60,989 nucleotides of DNA from Erysipelotrichaceae bacterium (GTDB lineage: Bacteria > Bacillota_I > Bacilli_A > Erysipelotrichales > Erysipelotrichaceae): the NCBI GenBank assembly GCA_017428765.1, contig JAFRQF010000008.1, forward strand, positions 1 through 60,989. Reading direction: 5' to 3'. The notes under the pieces were generated by a model. It saw only the letters and a list, made by a program, of their open reading frames with translations. It made no database searches and was not told where the DNA came from. Position numbers and translations under genes: made by a program. Position 1 is the stretch's first letter. Each line of letters starts with the position of its first letter. Shown one piece after another: positions 8,662 through 15,958 of the stretch.

Positions 8662-10944
8662 TTATTTCTTTAATGCCATGGCGATATCTTCCGCCTTGAT
8701 CGGCAGTTCATAGAATCGCTTTCCGCAGGCCTGATAGACCGCTTCCTGAATGGCAGGGGATGGCGTATTGATGACGACTTCGCCGATCGACTTGGCACCG
8801 AACGGTCCCAGATTCTCATACGACGGTTTGAAATCGACCGTGATCTTTTCCACATCCATCCTTGATGGGATCTTGTATTCCATGAAGGAATTCTGCAGCA
8901 CGCTTCCCTTTGCCGTATAGGTGATATCTTCGCTCAGCGCCATGCCGATGCCCTGTAAGATACCGCCTTCCGCCTGTATGCTTGTCAGGTTCGGGTTGAG
9001 CGGAGTGCCGCAATCCACGACGCCCACGTATTCGATCACCTTCACCTCACCGGTATCGGGATCGATCTCCAGTTCGCACGCGCCTGCCATGAACGGCGGC
9101 GGTGACGTTTTCGAAGAGTGAGACACCGTTTCCTTCAGCGCCTCATTGTTGAAGACCATGGCCTTATAGGCGATATCGACAAGGGAAACTTCCTTATCTT
9201 CAAAGCAGACTTTCTCACCATCGAAATCGCACAACGCCTTATCGGCTTCCAGCATTTCCGCACCCAGAGCGATGATGTCATCCCGAAGCTTCAAGGCACA
9301 GCGTTCCACGGCCTTGCCGGTAACGTAAGCCGTCGAAGAGGCATAGGAGCCTGAATCGTAAGGTGAGATATCGGTATCGGCACCAAAGACCTGTATCTGA
9401 TCGAGTCCGCAATCCAATACTTCCGCAGCGATCTGCGACAGCGTCGTATCGCAGCCCGTTCCCATATCGGCCGCACCGATTGTCAGAGAATAGAAACCGC
9501 CTTCGTTGAGGCTGAGCGTTGCCGAACCCACGTCGACCGAAGAGATGCCCGAACCCTGCATCGCCAGTGCGACGCCAAGGCTGCGGATCTTTCCGTTCTC
9601 CAGAACTCTTCTCTGCCCCTTTTCTTTCCAGCCGATGAGCTCTTTCGCCCTTAACAGACACTTGTCCAAGGTACAGGAAGTCAGAGGTTCATTGAAGTAT
9701 GCCGGCATGACATCGCCTTGTTTGACGATATTGTTGAGTCTTAACTGTATCGGATCGATCTTCATCAGATCGGCAAGTTCATTGACTGCCGATTCCACCG
9801 CAAACAAGCCCTGCGTTGCGCCGAAGCCTCTGTAAGCACCGGAAGACATCCGGTTGGTATAGACGACTTCGCTTGAAAAGCGATAAGCTTCCTGTTTGCC
9901 ATACAGCGGGATCGACTTGTGGCCGGAAAGGTCGACAGTCGTCGGACCGTGTTCGCCATAGGCACCGGTATTGGAAAGAGTATGTAGGTCGATGCCCTTG
10001 ATGATGCCGTTTTCGTCGGCACCGATGCGTACATGCATTTCCATCTCATGACGCGGGGAGGAAGCGATGAAACATTCCTTCCTGGAATAGATGAGCTTGC
10101 ATGGCTTCTTCAGTTTGTAAGTAACGAAAGCCGGATAGACTTCACACACTGCCGTCTGCTTTGCACCGAAACCGCCGCCGACTCTCGGTTTTGTGACGCG
10201 GATCTGCGACTTTTGTATATGAAGGGCGTTTGCCACGATGTGACGGACATGGAAGACGATCTGGGTGGAAGAGATGATATGAAGTCTTCCATACGGATCG
10301 AGTTCGCAATAAGTCGAAAACGGCTCCATATAACACTGCTGGGTCGCCTTGGTGTGATAGGTGCGATCGATCACGTACTTGCATCGGGAAAGCACCTCAT
10401 CGATGTCGCCCTTTTTCGAAACGTTGGAGGAAACAAGATTCCGCTTCACGTTTCCGCCGGTATCGACCAGTGCCTTCCAGTTGTCTTCCGGATGGATGAT
10501 CGTTTCATTATCCAATGCGGTCTTGAAATCCAGTACCGCATCCAGTACCTCATATTCGACTCTGACTTTCTTCAGCGCCTGGTCGACTGCCTTCTCGCTT
10601 TTTCCGGCAGCGATCGCGACGATGTCTCCGACATGGCGGACATGGCGGTCGATGATCAGACGGTCATACGGAGATAATTCAGGATAGGTCGAACCGGCCG
10701 TCGTATATCTCTCGCCTTCCTGGTCGATGTCCTTGTAGGTGAATATGGCTTCCATGCCTTCGACTTTCATCGCCTCAGAGATATCGATGTCCTTTACGAT
10801 CGCGTTGGCATGGGGAGAACGTAAGAGTTTTACGATCAGGCAGGGTTCCCTTACCAGATCATCGGTATAGACCGGCTTACCGGTCAGAAGCTGCATCGCG
10901 TCTTTCTTGCGGACGGGCTTGTTTACGATCTTGAGATCTTTCAT
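8662..10944 (-). CDS. Molybdenum hydroxylase (xanthine dehydrogenase family), molybdopterin-binding large subunit
   Basis: The catalytic Mo subunit, 760 residues, of a three-subunit xanthine dehydrogenase-type hydroxylase that hydroxylates N-heterocycles or related substrates at a Mo-oxo-sulfido centre. Motifs are the molybdopterin-binding PRVGGGFGAKQ near residue 260, SGAYRGFGATQG, and the catalytic glutamate in GAKSIGEVVIN (E722). It is last in an operon of regulator-MocA, FAD, FeS and Mo subunits joined by 1-4 base overlaps. The specific substrate cannot be read from sequence; xanthine is only one possibility. No selenium-dependent hydroxylase accessory genes are present next to it. Confidence 0.9.
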   Translation of the reverse strand: MKDLKIVNKPVRKKDAMQLLTGKPVYTDDLVREPCLIVKLLRSPHANAIVKDIDISEAMKVEGMEAIFTYKDIDQEGERYTTAGSTYPELSPYDRLIIDRHVRHVGDIVAIAAGKSEKAVDQALKKVRVEYEVLDAVLDFKTALDNETIIHPEDNWKALVDTGGNVKRNLVSSNVSKKGDIDEVLSRCKYVIDRTYHTKATQQCYMEPFSTYCELDPYGRLHIISSTQIVFHVRHIVANALHIQKSQIRVTKPRVGGGFGAKQTAVCEVYPAFVTYKLKKPCKLIYSRKECFIASSPRHEMEMHVRIGADENGIIKGIDLHTLSNTGAYGEHGPTTVDLSGHKSIPLYGKQEAYRFSSEVVYTNRMSSGAYRGFGATQGLFAVESAVNELADLMKIDPIQLRLNNIVKQGDVMPAYFNEPLTSCTLDKCLLRAKELIGWKEKGQRRVLENGKIRSLGVALAMQGSGISSVDVGSATLSLNEGGFYSLTIGAADMGTGCDTTLSQIAAEVLDCGLDQIQVFGADTDISPYDSGSYASSTAYVTGKAVERCALKLRDDIIALGAEMLEADKALCDFDGEKVCFEDKEVSLVDIAYKAMVFNNEALKETVSHSSKTSPPPFMAGACELEIDPDTGEVKVIEYVGVVDCGTPLNPNLTSIQAEGGILQGIGMALSEDITYTAKGSVLQNSFMEYKIPSRMDVEKITVDFKPSYENLGPFGAKSIGEVVINTPSPAIQEAVYQACGKRFYELPIKAEDIAMALKK

Positions 10945-11399
10945 CCTGCCCTCCTTGCATCGCGGTATTTGATGAAACCGCGAATCTGTCCTTCATAGCC
11001 CGTGCAGCGGCAAAGATTGCCGGCCAGCCATTCTCTGATCGTCTGATCATCAGGATCTTCGTTCTGTCGGAATAAGGCGATCATTGTGATGATGTAGCCG
11101 GGATTGCAGAAACCGCACTGGTCTGCCCCCTCATCGGCAACATAGGCACCGATCTCTTCCGCTTCCTTCTGCAGGCCTTCCAATGTTTCGATCTGATGGC
11201 CGGCTGTCCTGGCTGCCAGGGTCGAGCAGGATAAGACGGGCTTGCCGTCCAGTAAAACCGTGCAGGCACCGCAGTTGGATGTCTCACAGCCGCACTTCAC
11301 GGAATAGTATCCTTCTTTTCTTAAAAACTTCTGCAACGTCATGTCAGGATCGATGTCCCTTTCGATGACTTCATTGTTTATGATGAATCTTGCCTGCAT
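10941..11399 (-). CDS. Molybdenum hydroxylase, 2Fe-2S subunit
   Basis: Small electron-transfer subunit of 152 residues with two [2Fe-2S] clusters. The plant-ferredoxin-like N-terminal cluster is bound by C38, C43, C46 and C58 (CETSNCGACTVLLDGKPVLSC). The second, all-helical domain has QCGFCNPGYIITM and the CRCTGYEG motif. Length is normal for the family. It overlaps the FAD subunit stop by one base and the Mo subunit start by four bases, so the three are translationally coupled. It passes electrons from the Mo centre to FAD. Confidence 0.94.
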   Translation of the reverse strand: MQARFIINNEVIERDIDPDMTLQKFLRKEGYYSVKCGCETSNCGACTVLLDGKPVLSCSTLAARTAGHQIETLEGLQKEAEEIGAYVADEGADQCGFCNPGYIITMIALFRQNEDPDDQTIREWLAGNLCRCTGYEGQIRGFIKYRDARRAG

Positions 11400-12124
11400 C
11401 AGTCTTCCTCCAGCGCATCTTTGATGCGCTTCTTCAAAACCTCATAAAGATGTTCCCTGTATTCTTTCGAGCCCCGCTGGTTGGAACCGAAGGATACCGT
11501 TTCATCCTCCTTTGCCAGGACAGCGATATTGGGTCTGGCACCGACTGCGAAATGAAAGCCGTCTTCCTTTTTCACGCCGCAGACATTGAGTACCGGCAAG
11601 TCGGTGTAGGTCATACGCACCGATTCAAAAGCGATCTTCACTTTCTTCTTCGGGATAAGCACATATTTCAAAATGTCCCTTTGATTTTTCTGTGAAAGAA
11701 ATTCTTCCAAAGAGATCTCTCCCTGTTTATGGAAGATCAGTCTGCACTCTAACGGCAGCAGCATGGTGATGATATCGGAAAAGCCCAGCTTCGCGCAGAT
11801 ACTGCCGCCGATCGTGGCGCCGTTTCGAAACTGGACGCCGACGATGTGCTTCAAGGCATCCTTGAAAGCGGAGCCGAAACACTCTTTCATCGCTTCATTA
11901 TTTTCCACATCGGACAGGCTGACCATGGCACCGATCCTGAAGCAGTCTTCCTCTTCTTCGATCTTATCCAGCCCGAGATCGCACAGGTCGATGCAGGTGT
12001 CATAATTCGCATCGGAAAGATGCAGCCACATCATCCCGCCGGCGATCACATTCCTGAATGATCGATTCAATTCGTAAGCTTCTTCAAACGATTCCGGTCT
12101 TACATAGTTTTCAAAATGGATCAT
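11399..12124 (-). CDS. Molybdenum hydroxylase, FAD-binding subunit (short)
   Basis: Medium FAD subunit of the hydroxylase. It shows the VAO/PCMH-type FAD motifs IAGGMMWLHLSD and QFRNGATIGGSICAKLGFSDIITMLLPLE. At 241 residues it is clearly shorter than the usual 280-295, and the C-terminal domain looks reduced, although reading frame and neighbours are intact. Its ATG overlaps the stop of the ModE-MocA gene in ATGA, and its own stop overlaps the FeS subunit start. Its role is to receive electrons and pass them to NAD+ or another acceptor. Confidence 0.87.
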   Translation of the reverse strand: MIHFENYVRPESFEEAYELNRSFRNVIAGGMMWLHLSDANYDTCIDLCDLGLDKIEEEEDCFRIGAMVSLSDVENNEAMKECFGSAFKDALKHIVGVQFRNGATIGGSICAKLGFSDIITMLLPLECRLIFHKQGEISLEEFLSQKNQRDILKYVLIPKKKVKIAFESVRMTYTDLPVLNVCGVKKEDGFHFAVGARPNIAVLAKEDETVSFGSNQRGSKEYREHLYEVLKKRIKDALEED

Positions 12125-13062
12125 TGACCCTCCTTTTCAAGATAGCCGATCATATCTTCAAAATACTTCAGATCTTCTTTGGTATCCACATCCCAGAGTT
12201 CCCAGGGAAATAATGCTTCAACGGCCTTCAGTTTCGTTTCCGTATCTTTCCGGATCAGCGTCGAGCCTCCGGATTCTCCTTTGAGTTTTTTCAGTTTCGT
12301 AAAGCACTTTGCCGGAAATATGGTCGGTGCGGCCGGCTTGCCTTTGTAAGAAAGCTTATAGAAGCTTTCCTTGTCTTTGCGCCAGGCATCGATCAGACGC
12401 AAGATCGAGGTCAGCGTAAGAAGTATCTGGTCGGCCTGCACGAACATCAGTGCACATGGCCCCGGAAGCTTTTTCATGCCTTCCCTTATCGAAGCGCTCA
12501 GACTCTCATCTACATGCATCGCCGTTTGATAACCCATCGTTTCTGCGGTATCTTTGATCTCCTGATGGATCGTTGAAACGATGCAGTGCTCCCTGATCGG
12601 TAAAAGTGTCTTCAGGATATAGGTGATCAGTCTGTTTCCTTTCAGTTCGTAAAGGAGCTTGTTTTCTTCAAAACGCATGCCCTTGCCGGAAGCCAGGATG
12701 ATGATCTTAAGACCATCGATATCCTCATCGACCAACAGTTCCTCCAGATGGCTTGAAGCGAAGGCCTCATTATCGGATGCGAATTCTTCATACACGCTCA
12801 AAAAGATCTCTGCCTTTTTGCTGAGACGGGAAGCACCGCCTTTCTTGCCTCCCGAACGGGATTCCAGGAGTTCGAAACCCAGCGCCTCTTCGGCACGAGA
12901 GATCAGCTTGTATGCCTTGGAATACGACATGCCCATAGCCTTGGCGGAAGCGGAAAGAGAACCGTATTCCTTCACCCCTTCAAGTAAGCGCATCGGACCG
13001 CTGCCGAAAAATTTTTCGCCGTTTTCATCGACTAGTACGGAGTTTAATTTGAGCGTGAACAT
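12121..13062 (-). CDS. ModE-type DNA-binding domain fused to MocA-like molybdenum cofactor nucleotidyltransferase
   Basis: A 313-residue two-domain protein. Residues about 20-85 are a ModE-type winged helix (LLEGVKEYGSLSASAKAMGM, then GGKKGGASRLSKKA). From residue 117 a MobA/MocA-type nucleotidyltransferase begins with IIILASGKGMRF, a variant of LAAGxSxRMG, followed by MFVQADQ in place of the usual DQP motif and GGSTLIR near the end. Such enzymes attach CMP or GMP to molybdopterin before insertion into hydroxylases. It leads the hydroxylase operon by ATGA coupling and faces the ABC importer across a ModE-like palindrome. No molybdate-binding (Mop) domain is seen, so sensing may occur through the enzymatic domain. 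A TATACT lies only nine bases before the ATG. Confidence 0.8.
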   Translation of the reverse strand: MFTLKLNSVLVDENGEKFFGSGPMRLLEGVKEYGSLSASAKAMGMSYSKAYKLISRAEEALGFELLESRSGGKKGGASRLSKKAEIFLSVYEEFASDNEAFASSHLEELLVDEDIDGLKIIILASGKGMRFEENKLLYELKGNRLITYILKTLLPIREHCIVSTIHQEIKDTAETMGYQTAMHVDESLSASIREGMKKLPGPCALMFVQADQILLTLTSILRLIDAWRKDKESFYKLSYKGKPAAPTIFPAKCFTKLKKLKGESGGSTLIRKDTETKLKAVEALFPWELWDVDTKEDLKYFEDMIGYLEKEGQ

Positions 13063-13108
13063 TGCACCTATAGTATAAGGGATAAAAGTATGTTATTGTT
13101 TAACCGTG

Positions 13109-13130
13109 GTTATATTTTCGAAAATATAAC
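13109..13130. promoter_or_regulatory. Perfect 22-bp palindrome, probable ModE operator
   Basis: The half site GTTATATTTTC is followed immediately by its exact reverse complement, centred between 13119 and 13120, and the context continues ...AACG on the right. This resembles the established ModE box, in which TATAT and ATATA half sites are flanked by CG. It sits directly upstream of the importer's AAGGAGA ribosome site and about 47 bases from the ModE-MocA start, so it can act on both divergent operons. Confidence 0.65.
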
Positions 13131-13148
13131 GCTAAGGAGAATACGCAT

Positions 13149-14165
13149 ATGAGAAAAATGTTTGCCATACTGTTCAGCTTTCTTCTGGTCCTGAGCCTTT
13201 GCGGCTGCGCGCCGAAAAAAGAAGAAGAAATCCCGGCGGGAGAGACTTCTTCCATTCAAGTCACAGACCAGATCGGACGTACCGTGACCTTAGAGAGACC
13301 GGCCGAAAAAGCCGTATCGACCTATTATCTGGTCACTGCTTCCATGCTGACGATGGGACTCAAAGATAAGATCGTCGGTGTCGAGATGAAGGCAAACAGC
13401 AGAGGCCTGTATCAGCTTGCCGCACCGGAGCTCATCGAACTGCCCGGCGTCGGTTCAGGCAAGGAGATCAACGTGGAAGCGATCGCTTCTCTTGAACCGG
13501 ATGTGGTCTTCCTTCCGAAGAAACAGAAAGATGCCGCTGATGTGTTAGGAGGTCTTGGCATTCCATCCATCGTCGTCGATCCGGAAACTTACGAGAAGTT
13601 CAATGAGCTCATTTCCATCATCGGCAAGGTCTTCGGAAACCAAGACAAAGCCAATGAACTGATCTCCTATTATGACGGCGTCGTGAGCGAAGTCTCTTCC
13701 GCTACGGCAAACGCCGATACGCCAAGTGTCTACATCGCCGGTGACAGCTCGATCTTGCACACCTGCGGCGGCGGCATGTATCAGCGCGAGATGGTCGAGA
13801 TCGCCGGCGGCGAATGTGTCTCGGCACCTCTCGAGGGAAGCTCCTGGACCGACATCTCTCTGGAGCAGCTGCTGGAATGGGATCCGGAATACATCTTCGT
13901 CGTCAGCTATGCCGAATATGCGATCGAAGATCTTTTAAAGGATGAGACTTTGAAGGATCTCAGAGCCATCAAAGAAAACAAAGTCTATATGATCCCTTCG
14001 AAGATCGAAGCCTGGGATTATCCGCAGCCTTCTTCCGTACTCGGCCTTTACTGGATGGCCGGTATCCTTCATCCGGATATCATCGAAGAAGACCGCTACA
14101 TCAAAGAAGCTGCCTCCTTCTATAAGAACTATTACGCGATCGACGTAACGGATGAAGACTTCTAA
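13149..14165 (+). CDS. ABC importer substrate-binding lipoprotein, possible molybdate/tungstate binder
   Basis: A 338-residue class III (BtuF/FecB-type) binding protein anchored as a lipoprotein. The signal peptide ends in the lipobox LCGC with Cys20, followed by TDQIGRTVTLERPAEKAV, the usual opening of this family. The AAGGAGA site fixes the start. It overlaps the permease gene by 14 bases. By sequence alone this would be called an iron-complex or cobalamin binder. Its position opposite a ModE-MocA gene and a ModE-like operator favours molybdate or tungstate, as in the MolABC system of Haemophilus; this is inference. Confidence 0.8.
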   Translation: MRKMFAILFSFLLVLSLCGCAPKKEEEIPAGETSSIQVTDQIGRTVTLERPAEKAVSTYYLVTASMLTMGLKDKIVGVEMKANSRGLYQLAAPELIELPGVGSGKEINVEAIASLEPDVVFLPKKQKDAADVLGGLGIPSIVVDPETYEKFNELISIIGKVFGNQDKANELISYYDGVVSEVSSATANADTPSVYIAGDSSILHTCGGGMYQREMVEIAGGECVSAPLEGSSWTDISLEQLLEWDPEYIFVVSYAEYAIEDLLKDETLKDLRAIKENKVYMIPSKIEAWDYPQPSSVLGLYWMAGILHPDIIEEDRYIKEAASFYKNYYAIDVTDEDF

Positions 14166-15138
14166 AAAATACCTTTTCGCATCGCTTTTCCTGCTGGCGT
14201 GTTTCGTCTTATCGCTGACACTGGGCAGATACCCTTTGTCTTTGAAGGAGATCTTTGCGATCCTTTTTCTCGGACAGGGAAAAGACGTTGCGGTCAATAT
14301 CTTCTATAACATCCGCCTGGTCCGCTGCCTGCAGGTCGTCTTATGCGGGGCAGCTCTGTCGCTTGCCGGCTTTCTCTACCAGAGCGGTTTTCATAACGCC
14401 TTAGTATCACCCGATACTTTAGGCGTCAGCGGCGGTGCCTCGGTCGGTGCCATCATCGCCATCTTATACTTCGGCGGATCGCCTGTCCTTAGGCAGGTCT
14501 TTTCCTTTGCCGGCGGTATCCTGGCGGTCATCGTATCGCTTCTTCTTTCCGTACTTATCGGACGCGACAGAAGGATCTCTTTACTGCTGGCCGGTATCAT
14601 CGTCTCGGCGCTGGCCAATTCCGCCATCATGGCATTCAAATATCTGGCCGATCCTGCGACCCAGCTGGCAGTCATCGACTACTGGCTGATGGGATCTTTT
14701 TCCCTGATCGATAAAAACAAACTCTTAATCACGGCGGTCATCATCCTGCCGTGCTTGCTTTTAGTCGTATTGTTCCGCTACCGCTTCAAAGCGCTGCTGC
14801 TGAGCGAAGAGGAAACAAGGGCCTTAGGCGTCGATACGGGAAAGCTCTATCTTCTTTGTATCGGCGTATCCACCTTGCTGACGGCAGCGAGCGTTTCGAT
14901 GTCAGGCATTGTCTCCTGGATCGGACTATTGGCACCGCACATCGTGAAGACGGTCTTCCGTTCTTCCTTTGAGGAGACTTTACTTCTATGCATGCCGATC
15001 GGTGCATCGCTTCTTCTTTTATCCGACACGGTCGCCCGCACCCTCACGATGTCTGAGATCCCCGTCAGCATCATTACTTCTCTGACCGGTGCCGTTTTTC
15101 TTTTCCTGTTCCTGTATCTGAAGAAAGGAAGGCCATGA
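14152..15138 (+). CDS. BtuC/FecCD-family ABC importer permease
   Basis: A 328-residue integral membrane permease with about ten hydrophobic segments. It has the family signature regions around PLSLKEIFAIL, GAALSLAGFLYQSGFHNALVSPDTLGVSGGASVGAI and the C-terminal GIVSWIGLLAPHIVK, the coupling-helix region contacting the ATPase. It starts inside the end of the binding-protein gene and its stop overlaps the ATPase start by four bases, so the three products form one transporter. Family ligands include siderophores, haem, cobalamin and, for the MolB branch, molybdate or tungstate. Confidence 0.9.
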   Translation: MKTSKKYLFASLFLLACFVLSLTLGRYPLSLKEIFAILFLGQGKDVAVNIFYNIRLVRCLQVVLCGAALSLAGFLYQSGFHNALVSPDTLGVSGGASVGAIIAILYFGGSPVLRQVFSFAGGILAVIVSLLLSVLIGRDRRISLLLAGIIVSALANSAIMAFKYLADPATQLAVIDYWLMGSFSLIDKNKLLITAVIILPCLLLVVLFRYRFKALLLSEEETRALGVDTGKLYLLCIGVSTLLTAASVSMSGIVSWIGLLAPHIVKTVFRSSFEETLLLCMPIGASLLLLSDTVARTLTMSEIPVSIITSLTGAVFLFLFLYLKKGRP

Positions 15139-15911
15139 TCGAATTTAGAAACGTCTCTTTCTCCTATCGGCAGCAGAAGGTCTTCGACGATCTGTGTTTT
15201 TCTCTGGATGATTTTACAAGTGCCGCGCTGCTTGGCCTCAACGGTGAGGGAAAGACGACCTTCCTCAAGCTGCTGCTGGGTCTTTTGAAACCGGAAAAAG
15301 GAAGTATCCTGATCGACGATATCGATATCAACAGACTCAATGAAGAAAAACGTTCCCGTATCGTTTCCTACGTCCCGCAGGATATCGACGACTCTTTGAG
15401 CATGCCGGTCTTCGACTTTGTCGCCATGGGAAGGATCGCCCGCCGTGACTTCTTCAAAGGACCGGATGAAAAGGAAGAGGAAGCAGTCAGGTCTTTGTTG
15501 AGACAGCTAAGCTGTGACGATCATATGAAAAAAGACATCTCAGCTCTGTCCTCCGGCCAGAGAAGGCTCATCTATCTGGCAAGAGCGATCTACCAGGATG
15601 CCGGCATCCTGGTCATGGACGAACCTGTCTCTTCCCTGGACCTGCTGAAGCAGCACGATCTTCTCTCTTTCCTGCAGGACCATCTTCTGACAGAAAATAA
15701 GAAGCTCATCTTTTCCATCCACGATCCCTGTCTTGCCTATGGCTATGCCGATACCTTTCTGTTTTTCAAGGACCACCGGCTCTTCGATATCGTAAAGAAG
15801 AAAGACACGGACTGTAAGGAGGCGCTGAGCAAAGACATCTCTGCCCTTTATGAAAACAAGGTCAGAGTTTCCTTTGCAGGAGATAAGATCTCCATGGATG
15901 TCTTAGAATAA
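15135..15911 (+). CDS. ABC importer ATP-binding protein
   Basis: A 258-residue ATPase that powers the importer. The Walker A is GLNGEGKTT, the signature is LSSGQRR and the Walker B is ILVMDEPVSSLD, followed by a switch His in FSIHDP. The Walker A Glu (GEGKTT instead of G[CS]GKST) is slightly unusual but keeps the Lys-Thr pair. It is last in the operon. No terminator with a plus-strand T-run follows; the hairpin beyond its stop serves the opposite strand. Confidence 0.92.
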   Translation: MIEFRNVSFSYRQQKVFDDLCFSLDDFTSAALLGLNGEGKTTFLKLLLGLLKPEKGSILIDDIDINRLNEEKRSRIVSYVPQDIDDSLSMPVFDFVAMGRIARRDFFKGPDEKEEEAVRSLLRQLSCDDHMKKDISALSSGQRRLIYLARAIYQDAGILVMDEPVSSLDLLKQHDLLSFLQDHLLTENKKLIFSIHDPCLAYGYADTFLFFKDHRLFDIVKKKDTDCKEALSKDISALYENKVRVSFAGDKISMDVLE

Positions 15912-15912
15912 A

Positions 15913-15938
15913 AACTGCTGTGCTCAGGCATAGCAGTT
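15913..15938 (-). terminator. Terminator of the clostripain-family gene
   Basis: Eleven-base arms with one G-T pair (AACTGCTGTGC and GCATAGCAGTT) around TCAG, followed on the minus strand by TTTTTATT. It starts only two bases past the importer ATPase stop. Confidence 0.75.
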
Positions 15939-15958
15939 CTTCGTATGTGCATTATCTC

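Noticed and set aside
13149..15911. Siderophore or haem importer as the default annotation
   Set aside because: Not excluded by sequence, but no iron-related genes or Fur-type box are nearby, while the divergent ModE-MocA gene and palindrome point to molybdenum or tungsten.
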